Origin: CAVOBC01 sp963693635
GTDB taxonomy: Bacteria; Pseudomonadota; Gammaproteobacteria; Pseudomonadales; Azotimanducaceae
Direction of reading: 5' to 3'
DNA: 19,159 nt
Assembly: GCA_963693635.1 (NCBI GenBank)
Contig: CAVOBC010000047.1
Location: forward strand, 1-19,159
This document shows positions 15,745 to 19,159 of this stretch, piece after piece. The notes under the pieces were generated by a model. The model was not told the origin of the DNA and did no database searches. It saw only the letters and a list, made by a program, of their open reading frames with translations. The translations under genes were made by a program, and so were the position numbers. Position 1 is the stretch's first letter; each line of letters starts with the position of its first letter.

Positions 15745-17166
15745 TTAAGCATCCTTCCCAATATTCGCTATCGACTCGAGCTGCCCTTTCACATATTCTC
15801 GTGTACCGTTGAGAGTATTGATAAGCGTTTCCATGGCACTAAATTGCCTTACATAACTTTGGTACACCATCTCCATACGCATCTCTATCTTGCTTAACCG
15901 ATCCTCATAGTCGGTTAGTTTTTCTGCTGCGGAACTCTTTCGGATCACGAAAACTCCATCGTAGGCATCCATCAGCGTATCGAGTTTTTCCGTAGCATCA
16001 AAGGCTAATCCCTGCTCATCAGAAGAAAAAGCCGACTGGTTAGTGGTGCCTGCCGACAGCATGGTTACAATATCGGAAAATTTATCGAGCGCAACAGTGT
16101 CATAGGTGCTTTCATTAAAAGACAGCGTTCCGGTCCTGGTAAGTTCAATTCCTAAATCCGTCAGGGAGTTAACGCCACCCGAGGGTGTTGAAGACACGGT
16201 GCTAATCGCATCATACATAGTATCTCTCACTGTTCTTAGTAGCGATAGATCGTTGGATAGTGCCCCCCCAACCTCTTCTTCATCGGAATCGGGATCGCCT
16301 AGTTCGGTCAAAGCGATCTGCATGTCGTTGTATACTGAGACCAGGCCCTGCAGCTTTGTCTTTAGGGTGGATGTATCGCTCACAACCTGCAGGGCGATTC
16401 CTGATGCCGCCGCGTTTAGATTTAGCGTAATACCCGTAATTGCGTCGGAGACTGTATTACTTTCCCGCTCGATGTTTATACCGTCGATGGTAAACAGAGC
16501 ATTCGCCGCTGTCGTTAGCTGATTACCCGCGTCATGAAAACCCAGACCCGGCGTTGACGACACCGTAAAGGTATTGTCCTCACCACTAGGACCCTGAATG
16601 ACCAAGCGATAATTATCACCATCTGTATCGGTGTCTACGAGTGTTGCGGTAAAACCAGTGCCAGAGGCATTAATCGCAGCTGCGATGCCGCTTGGTGTAT
16701 CTAGCCCAGCCCCGATACTGATCGTATGAGTCGTGCCATTACTAGCAACGCTGATATTAAATCCGCTACCCGAATTTAGACTCTGAGAGCTGGCGCTGAA
16801 TTCACTCGATTTATTTCGCTGCGCTGCTGCCAGCCGCGTCACATCGATTTCGTGGCTGCCAGAACGCGCACTGCCCAAAGTCCCTGAGACGGTGACGGCA
16901 CTTGTGTTATTGGAGGTGGCCACAGGGGTCGCCAGCTCCTGGGCGTCATTGAGTCCGTTAAACTGTTTTATCAGCAACTCTGCATTGAATTTAAGAATCG
17001 CATAAGACGATATAGCGGCCTCGGTTTTACCTTGCGAGGTCTCTATTCGGTTTTGCTGGGGCAACTGCTCCGCGTCGGTGAGGTCTCGGGCCAGTTTTAG
17101 AATATCTATTCCCGAACCATTGCCCATGCTTAGCAGAACACTGGATCCAACGTCTGTGGTAGTCAT
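15745..17166 (-). CDS. fliD: Flagellar hook-associated protein 2 (filament cap)
   Basis: Caps the growing flagellar filament and folds flagellin as it arrives. 473 residues, close to E. coli FliD (468). The N-terminal region (about 15-115) has NGSGIDILKLARDLTDAEQLPQQNRIE, then a flagellin-IN-like segment IGAGLDTPSGIAAAINASGTGFTATLVD (151-178) and the FliD_C domain (from about 223) starting ALFTIDGINIERESNTVSDAITGITLNL. It ends in the coiled coil with RQFSAMETLINTLNGTREYVKGQL. No signal peptide is expected, since it is exported by the flagellar apparatus. The ATG at 17166 has AGGAG (17173-17177) six bases upstream. The 34-base gap to flgL suggests one operon. IS remnants follow directly. Confidence 0.95.
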   Translation of the reverse strand: MTTTDVGSSVLLSMGNGSGIDILKLARDLTDAEQLPQQNRIETSQGKTEAAISSYAILKFNAELLIKQFNGLNDAQELATPVATSNNTSAVTVSGTLGSARSGSHEIDVTRLAAAQRNKSSEFSASSQSLNSGSGFNISVASNGTTHTISIGAGLDTPSGIAAAINASGTGFTATLVDTDTDGDNYRLVIQGPSGEDNTFTVSSTPGLGFHDAGNQLTTAANALFTIDGINIERESNTVSDAITGITLNLNAAASGIALQVVSDTSTLKTKLQGLVSVYNDMQIALTELGDPDSDEEEVGGALSNDLSLLRTVRDTMYDAISTVSSTPSGGVNSLTDLGIELTRTGTLSFNESTYDTVALDKFSDIVTMLSAGTTNQSAFSSDEQGLAFDATEKLDTLMDAYDGVFVIRKSSAAEKLTDYEDRLSKIEMRMEMVYQSYVRQFSAMETLINTLNGTREYVKGQLESIANIGKDA

Positions 17167-17200
17167 AAATTACTCCTGTTATGCGCTGTGATTGCCTGCT

Positions 17201-18697
17201 TCAGCGTATATAGTCGAACAATGACAGCTGCGAGATTTTGGCAAACGAGGCTTGCAATGCCTCTAGCGCCATAGCTTCCTTGGAAAGCTCGGTAACCGCG
17301 ACGGAGTAATCAATATCCTTCTCACCTGAGAGCATCACACGCAGACGGAGCTGCGATTCTTCTAGCACCATCTTTTGAGAGGCTATCGTGGCAGACCGCC
17401 CAGCGGTCTCAGATAACGCAATAGAATTGTTGTCGACCAAATCACCAACCTCACCCAGACGTTTGCGTATCGCATCACCATCGTTGGCCTCTAGATCTCT
17501 CAAGAGCTCATCGAGCACCTGAAAATAACCGGCACGCTGATACTCGCCAGGGCGTTCAACCCGCACCTCTCCGATCTGCAAGTTAACATTTACCTCGCCA
17601 TCACCATCGTCATCGTAGGCACCGCCCACAATCACCAGCTTATAATCTCCATAGGCATCTACGCTTATGTCGATCTCGTGCCAGGTGTCGTCGGCCGTTA
17701 AGGTATTGTTCACGACCGGTTGCGTCTCACCCGTCTTGGTATTCAACAAATAGACCATCACGTCTGCGCTGTCTGAGTTCGTCGGCACCTTATAGCTCAG
17801 TGAAACGCGATCGCCCACGCTGATATTCTGGACTTGCGCCGCTACAAGCACAGGTCCGCGGACGATCCCGTTTGCGTCCAGCGTTGCTGTTGTATTCATA
17901 TTCAGTGCAAGTTCGTCGGCGCCGTATCCGTCGCCTGTAATTGATGTCGCGAAGCTAGGGTTGCTTACGACCGGGTTATCGGTACCCGAAGATTCTTCCG
18001 GATAATTATCATCTTTGGGGGAACTAAAACCGGCGGTAACGGCACCGCTAACATGCTGAGCATTAGTCACTGTCCAGTCAGCAGGTGAGTCAAGGTCTAA
18101 TAACCGCCCCCTCGCCATGACCGACGATGAATCGCGATTGACATAGGAAAACACCCGCGCGCCGATGCTATTGATCGTCATATCTCGGTTTTCGGATACG
18201 CCCACCTTCATACTGGCATAGTCGCCGTTATAAGTGACACGGTTGTATTCGTCTTTTAAGAACGCCGGCTCGGTCGATTTCGACCCCGCAAAAATATAGT
18301 GCCCTGAAAAATCTCGGGTATTCGCAAGGTTAAAGAGCTCGTCGCGAATACCTTCAATTTCTGCGGCGACTATTTTGCGATCAACGGCCGTTAGAGTGTC
18401 TGATGAGGCACTGATAGTCAGCTGATTTACCCGCTGCATAAGATCGTTAACCGAGCGCAGGGCGACCTCTTCGATACCCAACCGCCTCTCTACCGCATCA
18501 AGACTGGCACTAAACACACTCTGTCTCTCGATAGCCGAGTTTAGCCGATTGATGGTCGACGACTTCGACGCGTCGTCGCTGGGATTCACAAGCTGGCTCC
18601 CGGTCCCGAGCTGCGACTGAAGCTGCGCTACCTTCGTCTGCTGGCGTTGCATCTGCGTTATGCTATTACTGAAGAACTGAGCCGTCGAAATCTTCAT
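17201..18697 (-). CDS. flgL: Flagellar hook-associated protein 3 (hook-filament junction)
   Basis: Joins hook to filament together with FlgK. At 498 residues it is much longer than E. coli FlgL (about 317). The conserved ends are clear: MKISTAQFFSNSITQMQRQQ with the NPSDD motif and FSGHYIFAGSKSTEPAF at the N-terminal side, and MVLEESQLRLRVMLSGEKDIDYSVAVTELSKEAMALEALQASFAKISQLSLFDYIR at the C-terminus. Between about 195 and 385 lies an extra beta-rich region with DTWHEIDISVDAYGDYKLVIVGGAYDDDGDGEVNVNLQIGEVRVE, which looks like a jelly-roll module with a Ca2+-loop-like DDDGDG (362-367). The ATG at 18697 uses an AGGGG site that overlaps the flgK stop codon, pointing to translational coupling. Confidence 0.94.
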   Translation of the reverse strand: MKISTAQFFSNSITQMQRQQTKVAQLQSQLGTGSQLVNPSDDASKSSTINRLNSAIERQSVFSASLDAVERRLGIEEVALRSVNDLMQRVNQLTISASSDTLTAVDRKIVAAEIEGIRDELFNLANTRDFSGHYIFAGSKSTEPAFLKDEYNRVTYNGDYASMKVGVSENRDMTINSIGARVFSYVNRDSSSVMARGRLLDLDSPADWTVTNAQHVSGAVTAGFSSPKDDNYPEESSGTDNPVVSNPSFATSITGDGYGADELALNMNTTATLDANGIVRGPVLVAAQVQNISVGDRVSLSYKVPTNSDSADVMVYLLNTKTGETQPVVNNTLTADDTWHEIDISVDAYGDYKLVIVGGAYDDDGDGEVNVNLQIGEVRVERPGEYQRAGYFQVLDELLRDLEANDGDAIRKRLGEVGDLVDNNSIALSETAGRSATIASQKMVLEESQLRLRVMLSGEKDIDYSVAVTELSKEAMALEALQASFAKISQLSLFDYIR

Positions 18698-18705
18698 AGT
18701 ATCCC

Positions 18706-19159
18706 CTAACGGATCTGTAGCAGCGTGTCGAAAGCTTTCTGAGCCGCCTGAATAACTTGGGCAGCCGCTTGATAAGCCTGCTGAAAACGAATCAGGTTTG
18801 CTGCCTCGTCGTCTAAATTAACGCCCGACGACTCCTCTCGAGTGTTGTAAGCTTGGTCATACACCACCTGAAGGGCTTCTCGCTGCAATTCCGCCATCGA
18901 AGATCGAGTGCCGACACCAGACACTAGAGCAAGATAGGTCTCAGAAAACGTCTGCCCGGCGATTATCGGACGTTTCGACCATTCTATGAGCGCCAGAATG
19001 TTCTTATTGTTGCCCCCGGGGCTAGCATTTGCCGCCACGCTGAATTCATCGCCCTTCTTGGGCTTCTCGCTAAAACTAATGGAGGTGCCTCGATACTCGA
19101 TAGGCACGCCAAACTCGAACAGACGCTTACTCACCACGGTGTCGGTGGCTGTATCGGTA
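18706..19159 (-). CDS. flgK: Flagellar hook-associated protein 1, 3' part (runs off the right edge)
   Basis: The last 151 residues of FlgK, the proximal hook-filament junction protein. The C-terminus SGVNLDDEAANLIRFQQAYQAAAQVIQAAQKAFDTLLQIR is the conserved FlgK terminal helix with LDEEAANL-like and RFQQAYQAAA motifs. The upstream part with EFGVPIEYRGTSISFSEKPKKGDEFSV fits the FlgK D1/D2 region. The frame is open through the window edge, where the residues read TDTATDTVVSKRLFEF; the true start is outside. The stop at 18706-18708 lies 8 bases before the flgL start, in the usual flgK-flgL order. Confidence 0.93.
   Translation of the reverse strand, partial: TDTATDTVVSKRLFEFGVPIEYRGTSISFSEKPKKGDEFSVAANASPGGNNKNILALIEWSKRPIIAGQTFSETYLALVSGVGTRSSMAELQREALQVVYDQAYNTREESSGVNLDDEAANLIRFQQAYQAAAQVIQAAQKAFDTLLQIR

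Overview
The window looks like the chromosome of a gammaproteobacterium. From position 1 to about 14744 the DNA is G+C-rich and carries housekeeping genes in recognisable gammaproteobacterial neighbourhoods: ffh divergent from ypjD-corB, and tadA-purL, which in this group normally follow guaA. From about 14745 to the right edge the DNA is visibly richer in A+T and carries accessory genes: mobile-element scars, an orphan antitoxin-like regulator and flagellar genes. I read this right part as an island inserted at the 3' end of guaA.

Layout. 1-578 (-): 5' part of ffh. 789-3053 (+): ypjD and corB. 3223-6325 (-): a family III CoA-transferase and, upstream of it, a thiamine-diphosphate enzyme of the oxalyl-CoA decarboxylase / 2-hydroxyacyl-CoA lyase family, with a clear intrinsic terminator between them. 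6682-8382 (-): leuA. 8924-9442 (-): a gamma-class carbonic-anhydrase-like hexapeptide protein, divergent from a zinc-ribbon Nudix hydrolase (9681-10217, +). 10360-14217 (-): purL. 14261-14713 (-): tadA. 14745-15080: non-coding junction with two copies of the last codons of guaA. 15081-15404 (-): HTH antitoxin-like gene. 15505-15734: fused IS30-like and IS3-like remnants. 15745-19159 (-): fliD, flgL and the 3' part of flgK.

How the genes fit together. Ffh is the protein of the signal recognition particle. YpjD (CcsA-like) and CorB (CNNM/CorC family) are inner-membrane proteins that usually travel with it. The CoA-transferase and ThDP enzyme can form a two-step route in which an organic acid is loaded onto CoA and the acyl-CoA is then decarboxylated or cleaved; oxalate or a 2-hydroxy acid are the natural candidates. 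LeuA starts leucine synthesis, PurL performs the fourth step of purine synthesis, and TadA makes inosine-34 in tRNA. FlgK, FlgL and FliD are the hook-filament junction and cap proteins of the flagellum; no flagellin gene lies between flgL and fliD.

Two features are not explained by the gene list. First, the repeated guaA tails 182 bp apart mark a site of repeated integration, with flagellar genes on the inserted side. Second, the spacers of the housekeeping part, but not clearly those of the island, are full of short imperfect tandem duplications of 12-22 bp (at least nine loci).
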